Counted from the first letter of the stretch, positions 52,455-61,396 are shown. The stretch: 64,000 nt of DNA from JBBREP01 sp963716525 (GCA_963716525.1 OY970315.1:3162001-3226000), one strand, 5' to 3'. Program-made: numbers and translations. Notes: generated by a model not told the origin, from the letters alone.

Positions 52455-54282
52455 GCCGGCGGAGCCGCCGCGTGCCGGCCACGCGTCGCCATCGGGCGAC
52501 CCTGCTCGGACCGTGGGGTGTCGTGGCGCTCGTCCTTGCCGTCGCCATGGGCGCAGCCGTCGCGCTCGGGACGGCCGGCACCGGCGTGCCGCGCTGGCTC
52601 GGCTTCGCCGTCGGCGCGGCCGTTGCAGGGCTCACCGTGGGCGGGCTCCCTTCGATCCCGACGAACACGGCAGTGTTCGCCGTGCTCGCGTCGGGCGGCT
52701 TCGTGCTGCTACGCCATGCCGGAACACCGGGCGCGAACGACGGGCTCGTGGTGCTGTTCCTCGCGGCGGCGATCACCACGATCGTGCTCACCGAGCGCGC
52801 CGGCGCCGCCGAGGAGACTGAGCTCGGCGCGCCCCGGCCGCTGTGGCGCGGCACCGCCACCATGCTGGGCGCGGTGCTCGCACTCGTGGCCGTGCTCGCG
52901 ATGTTCCTCTCACCGCTCGTCGCCGCGGCCATGCACCAGGATGTGCGCCGCGGTGCCGCGGGGAACGGGCTCGGCGATCCGGCGTCGCACGCGCTCCTGT
53001 CGTTCTCCGACCATATGGATACGCATAGGCGGCCGCGCCTCTCCGACCAGATCGTCATGACCGTGGAAGCCGACCGGCCGAGCTTCTGGCGCGCCACCAC
53101 CTACGACACCTGGGACGGGCGCGACTGGACGCGCGGCTCCACACGGGAATCCGGTCTCTTGCCCGAGGGCGACGGGTGGCAAGCCGTGATCCCGTCGCCC
53201 GAGGACCCCGCACCCGATCACGGGATCGCGAACCGCCAGACCTTCACGATGCACGCGGAGTACGCCGAGGAGCTGTTCGCGGCGCCGAGCCCGATCCGCG
53301 TGCGTGCCGACCGGCCCGTCAACCAGCTCGCCGACGGCACGCTGCTCTCGCCGCGCGACGATCCCCTCGGCACCGGCACCTCGTACACCGTCGAGAGCCG
53401 CGTCCCGAATGCGACCGCGGCACGCCTCGCCGCGGCACCGGCCGGGCCAGTTCCGCGCAACGTCGAGGAGCTCGACCTCACCGCACCCACGGCGAGCGCG
53501 CGCCTGCGCCGGCTCACCGGTTCGATCACCGCGCACGCGCCCAACGTGTACGCGAAGGTGCAGGCGATCATCGATTGGCTCGGCGCCCACACGAAGTATT
53601 CGCTCGATGCGCCGCTCCCACCGGACGGCACACCCGACACCGTCGACTGGTTCGTGTTCCAGTCGAAGCGCGGCTGGTGCGAGCAGATCTCGAGCGCGCT
53701 GACGGTCATGCTGAGGATCGCGGGCGTGCCGGCGCGGGTGGCCACCGGCTTCGCGACCGGCTCGGCCGATCCGATCACGGGTCGGTACACGGTGCGGGAG
53801 CGCGACGCGCACGCCTGGACCGAGGTGTACTTCCCCGGCGTCGGCTGGCAGGGGTTCGACCCCACTTCGCACGTACCGCTCGCCGGCGATCCCGCGCCGT
53901 CGCGCACGCTCACGGAGTGGCTGCGCGGGCACGCCGCCGGTGTGCTCGGTCTGCTCGCTGCACTCGGCTTCCTCGCGGTCGCGGTGACGGTCGTGTGGCC
54001 GCGGCTGGCGCGCCGCCGCGCACGTGTCCGCGCCGCGCGCGCGCGTCATGGGCTACCGCCGCGCTCCAGCGCCTCGAGCGGATCGGTCGCCGGCACGGGC
54101 GCCCGCGGCAGGCAGGAGAGACGCCGCGTGCCTACGGCGCGGTGCTGGCGCAGACGGCCGGCCAACCCGAGCTCGCGGTGGTCGGCGACGCCATCGACCG
54201 CAGCGGCTTCGGCCCACCCGGCTCGCTCGCGGTGGGCGAGCAAGAGCGCTGCGACGCCGTGCTCGCCGCGGCGACAAAGTGA
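52451..54282 (+). CDS. Membrane transglutaminase-like protein, frame-broken near the C-terminus
   Basis: About 610 aa. Several N-terminal membrane helices (residues 20-170), an extracytoplasmic domain, and a transglutaminase-like core: Cys in KRGWCEQISSALTVMLRIAGVPARVATGF (near 412), His in RDAHAWTEVYFPGVGW, Asp in FDPTSH. A last membrane helix follows (LLAALGFLAVAVTVVWP). The frame is lost near 54040 in the run CGCGCGCGCGC; the next frame gives the expected cytoplasmic DUF4129-like tail (ALQRLERIGRRHGRPRQAGETPRAY) to 54282. Completes the MoxR-DUF58-transglutaminase operon. Confidence 0.9.
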
Positions 54283-54334
54283 TGCTCCGCCACGTCAACG
54301 CACGGTAACGATGTGAGAAGTTGCGAAAACTGGG

Positions 54335-54363
54335 TTGACATAGAACGTGTGTTCGTGTAGCGT
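54335..54363 (+). promoter_or_regulatory. Consensus promoter TTGACA-N17-TAGCGT, leaderless
   Basis: TTGACA (54335-54340), exactly 17 nt, TAGCGT (54358-54363), then 6 nt to ATG 54370. Strongest sigma-70-type promoter in the window; it drives the DUF222/HNH gene. Confidence 0.75.
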
Positions 54364-54369
54364 AGCTGC

Positions 54370-55563
54370 ATGGTCGGAGAAGGTGCCGAGCTTGCCCCGC
54401 TCGCCCTGCTGAGCGGTATCGGCGATCGGCTGGTGTCGACGGACACGAGCGTGTGGCCGGATGTGGCCTTGGCGAACGCGTTCGTCGAGGTGCGGCGTGA
54501 GATCGATCGGCTCGAGGCGTGCGCTGGGGTGTTGTTGCGGGCGGTGGAGGGCCGGGGTGTTCCCTGTGCGGAGGGGGCGTCGTCGACGGTGGCGTGGGTG
54601 CAGTGGCGGACTGGGCAGCGCTGGCGGCCGGCGAAGGCGTCGCTCGACGCGGCGGTGGCGTGTGAAGGTCTGGTGCTCACGGCGAAGGCGTGGGCTCAGG
54701 GTGAGATTTCGGCGTCTGCCGCGCAGTCGATTTGTCGGGGTGTCAAGGCGGGTCATGAAGCCGTCTATGCGGAGCTCGAAGCCACGCTCGTCGGTTTCGC
54801 GGGGAACAAGAACTTCCGGGAGCTCGACAATCTGATCGGCTACTACCGCAAGTGTTGCGACGCGCTCGATGATGTCGAGCCCGAAGACCGTAACGGTGTG
54901 CATCTGTCGCGGGTGGGCGAGCGTTGGGCGCTCGACGGCGACCTCGACGCGCTGGGTGGTGAGTGTCTCGACCGGGCGATCAAGGCCGCTGTCGATATGC
55001 ATGTCGACGAGGACGATCCGCGGACTGCGGCGCGGCGGCGGGCCGATGCGATCGTGGAGATCGCCCGGTTCTTCCTCGACCATGAAGACCTGCCGCTCGA
55101 AGGTGGTGAGGCGCCCCGGGTGACGTTGACGATCACCTGGGAAGAGTTGCGTTCCTGGCTGCCGATCAAGGCGTTGCCGTCTGATCCGGCCGACCTCGCG
55201 GCGTTGCTGTCCACGAGCCAGAAGCGACGGTTGTTGTGTGACTGCCACCTCGCGTGGATCATTCTCGGGCCCGACGGCCAGCCCCTCGACGTGGGCCGCG
55301 AGGAACGGCTGTGCAATCGTTGGATGCGCCGGGCGCTGGCCCATCGCGACCGGGGCTGTCGCTACCCCGGCTGTGACCGCACGTCGAACCGCTGCCAAGC
55401 CCACCATGTGATCCCGTGGGAGACCGGTGGCGTCACCGCCCTGCACAACCTCGTGTTGCTCTGCCCGTACCACCACCATGTCGTGCACCGGCAAGGCTGG
55501 ACCAACCACTTCGACGGCATCACCTACACGGTGCGCAACCAACACGGCCGCCGAATCGAATGA
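54370..55563 (+). CDS. DUF222 / HNH endonuclease-domain protein (13E12-type)
   Basis: 397 aa. The N-terminal 290 residues are DUF222 (FVEVRREIDRLEACAGVLLRAVEGRG, AAVACEGLVLTAKAWAQGEISASAAQSI). The C-terminal HNH motif is intact: CRYPGCDRTSNRCQAHHVIPWETGGVTALHNLVLLCPYHHHVVHRQGW. These proteins are abundant and repetitive in actinobacterial genomes and behave like selfish or island genes; biochemical role is unsettled. It carries a near-perfect promoter and its wording uses more T-ending codons than neighbours by eye, consistent with acquisition. Upstream edge of a small variable island. Confidence 0.9.
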   Translation: MVGEGAELAPLALLSGIGDRLVSTDTSVWPDVALANAFVEVRREIDRLEACAGVLLRAVEGRGVPCAEGASSTVAWVQWRTGQRWRPAKASLDAAVACEGLVLTAKAWAQGEISASAAQSICRGVKAGHEAVYAELEATLVGFAGNKNFRELDNLIGYYRKCCDALDDVEPEDRNGVHLSRVGERWALDGDLDALGGECLDRAIKAAVDMHVDEDDPRTAARRRADAIVEIARFFLDHEDLPLEGGEAPRVTLTITWEELRSWLPIKALPSDPADLAALLSTSQKRRLLCDCHLAWIILGPDGQPLDVGREERLCNRWMRRALAHRDRGCRYPGCDRTSNRCQAHHVIPWETGGVTALHNLVLLCPYHHHVVHRQGWTNHFDGITYTVRNQHGRRIE

Positions 55564-55612
55564 GATGCGACACCCTGTCAACCGGGTCGTGCGCAGCGCC
55601 GATGATGGTCGG

Positions 55613-56560
55613 GTGAGCGCGCCCGAATCTCCCTGGTGGGGGAGCGCCGGCGCGCGCACCCGGCCTCCGCTACCTCCGCGGCCACCCGCACCCTCGGCCA
55701 CGCTTCGCCGCCGTTGGCAGCGCGCCGCCACGGTGCTCGCCGTCGTCGTGCTCGGGGTGATGACGCTGGCCGTGTGGCCGCGCCACAGCTCGCGGTACCG
55801 GGGCGTGGCCACCGAAACGAGCGACTCGAGCGGGCCGTCGACCGCGACGCCGGCCCCGCGTTCGTTGCTCCCCATCGACAAGGCGCCTGTGGTGTTCAGC
55901 GACGCCTTCCTCGACCCGTTCTCGGGGTGGCTGAACGGCTCGCTGCCGTCGGGCACGACGTTCAAGTACCAGTCGGGGCACTATGTCGCGCACGCTCGTG
56001 GCAACCTGCATCACTTCGCGAACGCGCCGTACCGCGAACCGCTCGAGGAGCTCGCCATGTCGGTGACGGCGACGCAGTCGGCCCACGCGCCGCGCGGCGC
56101 GGGGTTCGGCGTGCTGTGCCGCCGGGTCAGCGCGCCGCGGGCTTCGGACACGAGCCAGTACGAGTTCATCGTCGCGTCGAGCGGTGTGTGGTTCGTCGAA
56201 CGTCACGACGGACCTTCTGCGAGCAAGGAAAGCTCGATACTGATCGAGGGTCGGTCGCCGGCACTGCCCGGTGCCCGGCCCGTCACCGTCACGGGCGTGT
56301 GCGCGACCGAAGCCGGCACCGGCACCACCCGGTTGCAGCTCCTCGTCAACGGCCAGCAAGTGGCGGACCTCCGCGACACCGCAGCGTCGTTGCCGGGCCC
56401 GGGCTGGCTCGCGTCGCTCGATGTCGACAGCCGCGCCGCGGCGCCCGTCGACGTCGACGCGAGCCTGTTCACGATCTACGACCTGTCGGGCGCCGGGACC
56501 CACTTGGTCCCGCACGACACGCCCGACACAGCGCCGTCCACGACCTCGCCACCGAGCTGA
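55613..56560 (+). CDS. Single-pass membrane protein, probable extracytoplasmic beta domain
   Basis: 315 aa from GTG 55613; ATG 55565 is possible. Pro-rich cytoplasmic start, membrane helix at about residues 38-60 (ATVLAVVVLGVMTLAVWP), Ser/Thr linker, then a jelly-roll-like domain (VVFSDAFLDPFSGWLNGSLPSGTTFKYQSGHYVAHARG ... FGVLCRRV ... YEFIVASSGVWFVER). This resembles domains seen in actinobacterial surface proteins that sense or bind sugars, but I cannot name it. Thr/Pro-rich tail. Part of the 54-57 kb island. Confidence 0.7.
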   Translation: MSAPESPWWGSAGARTRPPLPPRPPAPSATLRRRWQRAATVLAVVVLGVMTLAVWPRHSSRYRGVATETSDSSGPSTATPAPRSLLPIDKAPVVFSDAFLDPFSGWLNGSLPSGTTFKYQSGHYVAHARGNLHHFANAPYREPLEELAMSVTATQSAHAPRGAGFGVLCRRVSAPRASDTSQYEFIVASSGVWFVERHDGPSASKESSILIEGRSPALPGARPVTVTGVCATEAGTGTTRLQLLVNGQQVADLRDTAASLPGPGWLASLDVDSRAAAPVDVDASLFTIYDLSGAGTHLVPHDTPDTAPSTTSPPS

Positions 56561-56596
56561 CGCCCACGCTCGGCTTCGTCCGACCGCCTGGAGTGC

Positions 56597-56632
56597 CGCA
56601 AGATCGTGTACACGACGAACGCGATCGAGAGC
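56597..56632 (+). mobile_element. Remnant of an IS256-family (Mutator) transposase
   Basis: This stretch translates to RKIVYTTNAIES, a hallmark of IS256-type transposases (family form R-x-I-x-TTNAIES). No other part of the transposase or its ends remains. It marks a past insertion or recombination in the 207-nt gap between two genes; I see nothing else coding in that gap. Confidence 0.55.
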
Positions 56633-56767
56633 ACAGGCGTCGACACAACGAATCCGACCCTCCCGCCGCAACGGCGCTGTCGCCGTACCATTGCGAGCAC
56701 GGCGAACGCGCCGCGCGAGATCTATGACTGATGCGAACGAGCTCGTCGAGGAATCGGAGTCATTGCC

Positions 56768-57226
56768 GTGACGCGCCTCGCTGCCTTCTCCGACCTCGTG
56801 CCCGGCGAGCATGGGCTGTGCGTGCTCAGCACGTTGCGGGGCGACGGGTCGATCCAGGCATCGGTGGTGAACGCGGGAGTGCTGCAGCACCCGGTCGGCG
56901 GCGAACCGGTCGTGGGGCTCGTCGCCGCCGGTGGGTCGCGCAAGTTGCAGCACCTGCGCCGCGATCCGCGTGCCACGATCGTGGTGCGCGCCGGCTGGCA
57001 GTGGACCGCGGTCGAGGGGACTGCGGAGATCGTCGGCCCCGACGACCCCCCCGTCGTCGATGGCATCGACGGCGAAGCCCTGCGGCGGTTGCTGCGCGAC
57101 ATCTTCCGGGCGGCGGGCGGCACGCACGACGACTGGGACGCCTATGACCGCGTGATGGCCGAACAGCGCCGCGCCGCGGTCCTCATCGCGCCGCGCCGGG
57201 TGTACGGCAACTCCACGAGCGCTTGA
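56768..57226 (+). CDS. PPOX-class (split beta-barrel) flavin/F420 oxidoreductase
   Basis: 152 aa. LCVLSTLRGDGSIQASVVNAGVLQHP, then VVGLVAAGGSRKLQHLRRDPRATIVVRAGWQWTAVEGTAEIV, is the pyridoxamine-phosphate-oxidase-like split barrel of actinobacterial TIGR-type F420 or FMN-dependent reductases. Substrate unknown. GTG 56768 has a CGGAG site about 9 nt upstream. Its end overlaps a broken GNAT start. Confidence 0.82.
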   Translation: MTRLAAFSDLVPGEHGLCVLSTLRGDGSIQASVVNAGVLQHPVGGEPVVGLVAAGGSRKLQHLRRDPRATIVVRAGWQWTAVEGTAEIVGPDDPPVVDGIDGEALRRLLRDIFRAAGGTHDDWDAYDRVMAEQRRAAVLIAPRRVYGNSTSA

Positions 57227-57228
57227 CC

Positions 57229-57360
57229 GTGTCCGAGTGGCGGGCGTGCGAGCCGCTCGGCACGGAACGGCTCGGCTTCGAGCCGCTCACGCTCGCGCAC
57301 GTCGATCTGCTCGTCGAGCTCGACCGTGATTCCCAGGCGATGCGGTACGTGGAGTACGTA
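57229..57360 (+). pseudogene. Truncated GNAT acetyltransferase N-terminus
   Basis: From GTG 57229 the translation GTERLGFEPLTLAHVDLLVELDRDSQAMRYV is the beta1-alpha1 start of a GNAT domain. After about 43 codons the similarity stops and the sequence becomes the pyr promoter and leader. All acetyl-CoA-binding motifs are missing. Most likely a gene cut by recombination at the pyr operon boundary. Confidence 0.6.
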
Positions 57361-57371
57361 CCCGCGCGCGC

Positions 57372-57377
57372 TACACT
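57372..57377 (+). promoter_or_regulatory. Probable -10 of the pyr operon
   Basis: TACACT, giving a predicted start near 57384 and a leader of about 47 nt before pyrR. No clear -35. Confidence 0.4.
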
Positions 57378-57397
57378 CACACGAACGTGCCGTGAAG

Positions 57398-57415
57398 GAG
57401 ATCCTGTGAGATCTC
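57398..57415 (+). promoter_or_regulatory. PyrR-binding hairpin in the pyrR leader
   Basis: GAGATC/GATCTC forms a 6-bp stem with loop CCTGTGA-type sequence. The core UCCUGUGAG (57402-57410) fits the PyrR binding-loop consensus UCCNGNGAG known from Bacillus. It ends 2 nt before the Shine-Dalgarno CGGAGGA (57418-57424), so PyrR-UMP could block translation, as shown for mycobacterial pyrR. The same stretch holds a five-codon frame (GTG 57392 to TGA). Confidence 0.65.
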
Positions 57416-57430
57416 TACGGAGGAACGACG

Positions 57431-58057
57431 ATGCCGAAGGCTGCCGCCGGAGCAGACCGCCAACCAGACGCCGCCGAACGTTCCGGCGGCGTTTTCGCGC
57501 CCGGGCCCGGCGGCGGTGCCCAGTCGCTGCGTACCCGGGTGTTCGACGCCGACACGCTGCGGCGCTCGCTCACCCGCATCGCCCACGAGATCGTCGAGCG
57601 CAACAACGGCGCCGGCGGCATCGTGCTCGTCGGCCTCTACTCGCGGGGCGTCGAGCTGGCCGAGCGCATCGCCGCGGCGATCGAATCGTTCGAAGGCACG
57701 CGCCCGCCGGTGGGCGCGCTCGACATCGCGTTCTTCCGTGACGACATCGGCTTGCGCCGGGTGTTGCCGCTCGGACCTACGGAGGTGCCCGACGTGTCGG
57801 GCCGGGTGGTGGTGCTCGTCGACGACGTGCTCTACACGGGCCGCACCGTCCGCGCCGCGCTCGACGCGCTGAAGGACCTCGGCCGGCCGCGTGCGGTCCA
57901 GCTGGCCGTGCTCGTCGACCGCGGCCACCGCGAGCTGCCGATCCGGGCCGATTACGTGGGCAAGAACCTGCCCACCAGCACGGCCGAGGACGTGCAGGTG
58001 CGCCTCGCCGAGCACGACGGCGGCGACGACGCAGTGGAGCTCTGGGGGCCATCATGA
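57431..58057 (+). CDS. pyrR: Bifunctional pyr operon regulator / uracil phosphoribosyltransferase PyrR
   Basis: 208 aa. An unusual disordered 30-residue N-terminus precedes the PRTase fold: RTRVFDADTLRRSLTRIAHEIVERN, GIYSRG-type GLYSRGVELAERI, DIAFFRDDIG and the PRPP loop VVVLVDDVLYTGRTVRAALDAL. VLVDRGHRELPIRADYVGKNLPTS is the PyrR-typical C-terminal motif. Binds UMP and its own leader RNA (family knowledge). Good Shine-Dalgarno. The stop overlaps pyrB. Confidence 0.95.
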   Translation: MPKAAAGADRQPDAAERSGGVFAPGPGGGAQSLRTRVFDADTLRRSLTRIAHEIVERNNGAGGIVLVGLYSRGVELAERIAAAIESFEGTRPPVGALDIAFFRDDIGLRRVLPLGPTEVPDVSGRVVVLVDDVLYTGRTVRAALDALKDLGRPRAVQLAVLVDRGHRELPIRADYVGKNLPTSTAEDVQVRLAEHDGGDDAVELWGPS

Positions 58058-58998
58058 GCACGCAGCACACCATGCGGCACCTCCTTTCGGTCGACGACCT
58101 CGGCGACCGCGCGAGCGTCGAGCAGCTGCTCGCGCAGAGCGAGTCGTTCCTCGAGGTGACGCGGCGCGATATGCCGAAGGTGCCGGCACTGCGCGCGAAG
58201 ACGGTGGTGAGCCTCTTCTACGAGGACTCGACGCGCACGCGGCTGTCGTTCGAGACCGCGGCGAAGCGCCTCTCGGCCGACACGATGACGTTCTCGGTGT
58301 CGACCTCGTCGGTGAGCAAGGGCGAGAGCCTGCTCGACACGGTGCAGACCATCGAGGCCATGGGCATCGACGCCATCGTGGTACGCCACCGGTCGAGCGG
58401 CGCACCGCATCAAGTGGCGCAGTGGTCGAACGCCGCTGTGATCAATGCCGGCGACGGGTGCCACGAACACCCGACGCAGGCGCTGCTCGATGCCTTCACG
58501 CTGTACCGCCGCTTCGGCGGCTCGCTCGACGGGTCGCGCGTCGCGATCGTGGGCGACGTGCGCCACTCGCGGGTCGCGCGCAGCAACGCCAAGCTGATGA
58601 CCCGCCTCGGCTGCGAGGTGACGCTCGTAGGTCCGCCGACGCTGCTGCCCGAATCGGTGCAGGGCTGGGGCGTCGCGACGCATCACGAGCTCGACGACGT
58701 GCTCGGCGAAGTCGACGTGGTGTACCTGCTGCGCATCCAGCACGAGCGCATCCACGACGCGCTGTTCCCGTCGTTGCGCGAGTACACCGCGCGCTGGGGC
58801 ATGACGAGCGAGCGTGCGGCCCGGTTGAAGCCCGACACCGTGGTCATGCACCCGGGCCCGATGAACCGCGGCATCGAAATCGCCGACGACGTCGCCGACT
58901 CACCGCGATCGCTCGTGATCGACCAGGTCTCCAACGGAGTGGCGGTGCGCATGGCCGTGCTCTACGACCTGCTCGGCACCGGAGGTCGTGTTGTCTGA
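58054..58998 (+). CDS. pyrB: Aspartate carbamoyltransferase catalytic chain
   Basis: 314 aa. Carbamoyl phosphate site SLFYEDSTRTRLSFETAAKRL (near 50), VVRHRSSGAPHQ, HEHPTQALLDAFTLYR (near 135), VYLLRIQHER and MHPGPMNRGIEI. No regulatory pyrI nearby, as usual outside enterics. ATG 58054 overlaps pyrR; its end overlaps pyrC by 11 nt. Confidence 0.97.
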   Translation: MSTQHTMRHLLSVDDLGDRASVEQLLAQSESFLEVTRRDMPKVPALRAKTVVSLFYEDSTRTRLSFETAAKRLSADTMTFSVSTSSVSKGESLLDTVQTIEAMGIDAIVVRHRSSGAPHQVAQWSNAAVINAGDGCHEHPTQALLDAFTLYRRFGGSLDGSRVAIVGDVRHSRVARSNAKLMTRLGCEVTLVGPPTLLPESVQGWGVATHHELDDVLGEVDVVYLLRIQHERIHDALFPSLREYTARWGMTSERAARLKPDTVVMHPGPMNRGIEIADDVADSPRSLVIDQVSNGVAVRMAVLYDLLGTGGRVV

Positions 58999-60301
58999 CC
59001 TCCTGCTCCGGGGCGGCACGATCATCGACGCGACGACGCCCAGTGAAGGCGTGCGCGCCGACGTGCTCGTCACCGACGGCCGCGTCGCCGAGATCGGGCC
59101 TGCGCTCGACGCGCCGGCGCACACGCTCGTGCTCGACGCGTCGGATGCCGTGATCGCGCCCGGGCTGGTCGACCTGCAGGTGCACCTGCGTGAACCGGGC
59201 CGCGAGGAATCCGAGACCATCGAGACCGGTTCGCGCGCCGCCGCGCTCGGCGGGTGCACCGCGGTGGTGTGCATGCCCAACACCGACCCGCCGCTCGACG
59301 ACGCCGCGGTGGTGCAGGCCGTGCTCGCGCGTGGGCGCTCGGTCGGTCTCGTCGACGTGCGGCCCGCGGGCTGCATCACCAAGGGCCGCGCCGGCGAGCG
59401 GCTCGCCCCCATGGGTGAGCTCTACGACCTCGGTGTGCGCATCTTCACCGACGACGGCGACTGCGTGGCCGACGCCGGGGTGATGCGACGTGCGTTCGAG
59501 TACGCGAGCGCGCTGCGTGGCGCGGTCGTCGCCCAGCACGCGGAGGACCCCACGCTGGTGCGCGGCGGTCACATGCACGAGGGCGACTGGTCGGCCCGGC
59601 TCGGGATCGCCGGCCGTCCCGCGGCGGCCGAGATCACGATCGTGGCCCGCGACCTCGAGCTCGCGCGCCTCACCGGCGGCCGCTACCACGTGCTCCACCT
59701 GAGCACGGCAGGCGCGGCGGCGCTCGTGCGCGACGCCAAGGCGGCCGGGGTGCGCGTCACCGCGGAGTGCACGCCCCAGCACTTCACGCTCACCGACGAG
59801 ATGTGCCGCGAGTTCGACGCCACGTTCAAGATGAACCCGCCGCTGCGCGGCGACGCCGACCGGGCCGCGGTGTTCGCGGCGCTCGTCGACGGCACGATCG
59901 ATGCGATCGCCACCGACCACGCGCCGCACTCGTCGGAGTCGAAGGCGGTCCCGTTCGAGGAGGCGCCTCCGGGCATGCTCGGGGTCGAGACCGCGCTGGC
60001 CGTAGCCATCACCCACCTCGTCGTGCCCGGGCATCTCGATCTGCAGGCCCTGCTGGCGCGTATGTCGTGGCAGCCGGCGGCGATCGCGGGTCTCGACGGT
60101 GTGCACGGGTGCGCGGTCGCGCCCGGTGCGCCGGCGAATCTCTGCGTGATCGACCCGTCGGTCGTGTGGGTGCGGGAGGCGGCGTCGAGCGCGAGCAAGA
60201 GCCGGAACGACCCGTGGGACGGTGCGAAGCTCACCGGCCGGGTGCGCCACACGGTGCTCGCGGGTACACCGACGGTCATCAACGGGGAGCCGCAACGATG
60301 A
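58988..60301 (+). CDS. pyrC: Dihydroorotase (type I)
   Basis: 437 aa amidohydrolase closing dihydroorotate. The metal motif reads GLVDLQVHLREPG: the first His of the usual D-x-H-x-H is Gln. Others are present: IFTDDGDC (bridging Asp), VVAQHAEDP, YHVLHLSTA, and catalytic ATDHAPHS. TETGSRAAALGGCTAVVCMPNTDPP-type substrate loop is intact. GTG 58988 overlaps pyrB; the stop overlaps carA as ATGA. Confidence 0.94.
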   Translation: MLSDLLLRGGTIIDATTPSEGVRADVLVTDGRVAEIGPALDAPAHTLVLDASDAVIAPGLVDLQVHLREPGREESETIETGSRAAALGGCTAVVCMPNTDPPLDDAAVVQAVLARGRSVGLVDVRPAGCITKGRAGERLAPMGELYDLGVRIFTDDGDCVADAGVMRRAFEYASALRGAVVAQHAEDPTLVRGGHMHEGDWSARLGIAGRPAAAEITIVARDLELARLTGGRYHVLHLSTAGAAALVRDAKAAGVRVTAECTPQHFTLTDEMCREFDATFKMNPPLRGDADRAAVFAALVDGTIDAIATDHAPHSSESKAVPFEEAPPGMLGVETALAVAITHLVVPGHLDLQALLARMSWQPAAIAGLDGVHGCAVAPGAPANLCVIDPSVVWVREAASSASKSRNDPWDGAKLTGRVRHTVLAGTPTVINGEPQR

Positions 60302-61395
60302 GGGGCCAGACGCGCCGCGACGGCCTGCTCGTGCTCGCCGACGGCGAGGAGTTCGAGGGCGAGCTGGTGGGCAGCGTGCCCGAGTCGGGGATCGCGGCGG
60401 GTGAGGTGGTGTTCAACACCGCGCTCTCCGGCTACCAGGAGATCGTCACCGACCCGAGCTACGCGGGACAGATCATCACCTTCACCTACCCGCACATCGG
60501 CAACTACGGGTGCAACCCGCACGACGACGAGAGCGGGCAGCCTCGCTGTCGCGGCATCGTCGTGCGGTCGCTGTCGCGCCGCTCGAGCAACTGGCGGGCG
60601 AAGGACGACCTGGAACAGTTCTTGCAACGCCATGGCGTGCCTGGCATCAGCGGCATCGACACCCGGCGCCTCACCCGTCACGTGCGCGAGGCCGGCGCGA
60701 TCCCCGGCGCGTTCGGCACCGCGCCGGCCGCGGAGTTGCTCGCGGCGGCGCGTGCCGACGGCGGTACCGACGGCAAGGACCTTGCCACCGGCGTGAGCAC
60801 CACCGATGCGTACACGGTGGGCCGGCCCGACTCGCCGTACTTCGTGGTGGCCATCGACTACGGGATCAAGGCCTCGATCATCCGCCGGCTCGCCGACGAG
60901 GGCGTGCAGGTGGAGGTCGTGCCCGCGGCCACGAGCGCCGCCGCGATCCTCGACCGCGAGCCCGACGGCGTGTTCCTCTCGAACGGGCCCGGCGACCCGG
61001 CTGCGGTCACCGGCGGTATCGACACGGTGCGGAGCCTGCTCGGCCGCGTGCCGATCTTCGGCATCTGCCTCGGCCACCAGGTCATGGCCCGCGCGCTCGG
61101 CGCGTCCACGTTCAAGCTCCGTTTCGGCCATCACGGCGGCAACCATCCGGTGCGCAACCTCGCTACCGGTCACGTTGAGATCACGAGCCAGAACCACAAC
61201 TACGCGGTCGACCGGGCGTCGTTGCCGGCGGGCACGCACCTCACGCACATCAATCTGAACGACGATGACGTGGAGGGTTTGCGGGCGCCCGACCTGCGCG
61301 CGTTCTCGGTGCAGTACCACCCCGAGGCCGGCCCGGGCCCTCACGACGCGCGCTACCTCTTCAGGGACTTCGTCGAGCTCATGAGGGCGGACTGA
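60298..61395 (+). CDS. carA: Carbamoyl-phosphate synthase small (glutaminase) subunit
   Basis: 365 aa. N-terminal domain GEVVFNTALSGYQEIVTDPSYAGQIITFTYPHIGNYG; class I glutaminase with Cys in PIFGICLGHQVMARALG (near 258) and His-Glu in FSVQYHPEAGPGPHD near the C-terminus. Feeds ammonia to CarB, encoded one base downstream. Confidence 0.97.
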   Translation: MRGQTRRDGLLVLADGEEFEGELVGSVPESGIAAGEVVFNTALSGYQEIVTDPSYAGQIITFTYPHIGNYGCNPHDDESGQPRCRGIVVRSLSRRSSNWRAKDDLEQFLQRHGVPGISGIDTRRLTRHVREAGAIPGAFGTAPAAELLAAARADGGTDGKDLATGVSTTDAYTVGRPDSPYFVVAIDYGIKASIIRRLADEGVQVEVVPAATSAAAILDREPDGVFLSNGPGDPAAVTGGIDTVRSLLGRVPIFGICLGHQVMARALGASTFKLRFGHHGGNHPVRNLATGHVEITSQNHNYAVDRASLPAGTHLTHINLNDDDVEGLRAPDLRAFSVQYHPEAGPGPHDARYLFRDFVELMRAD

Positions 61396-61396
61396 G

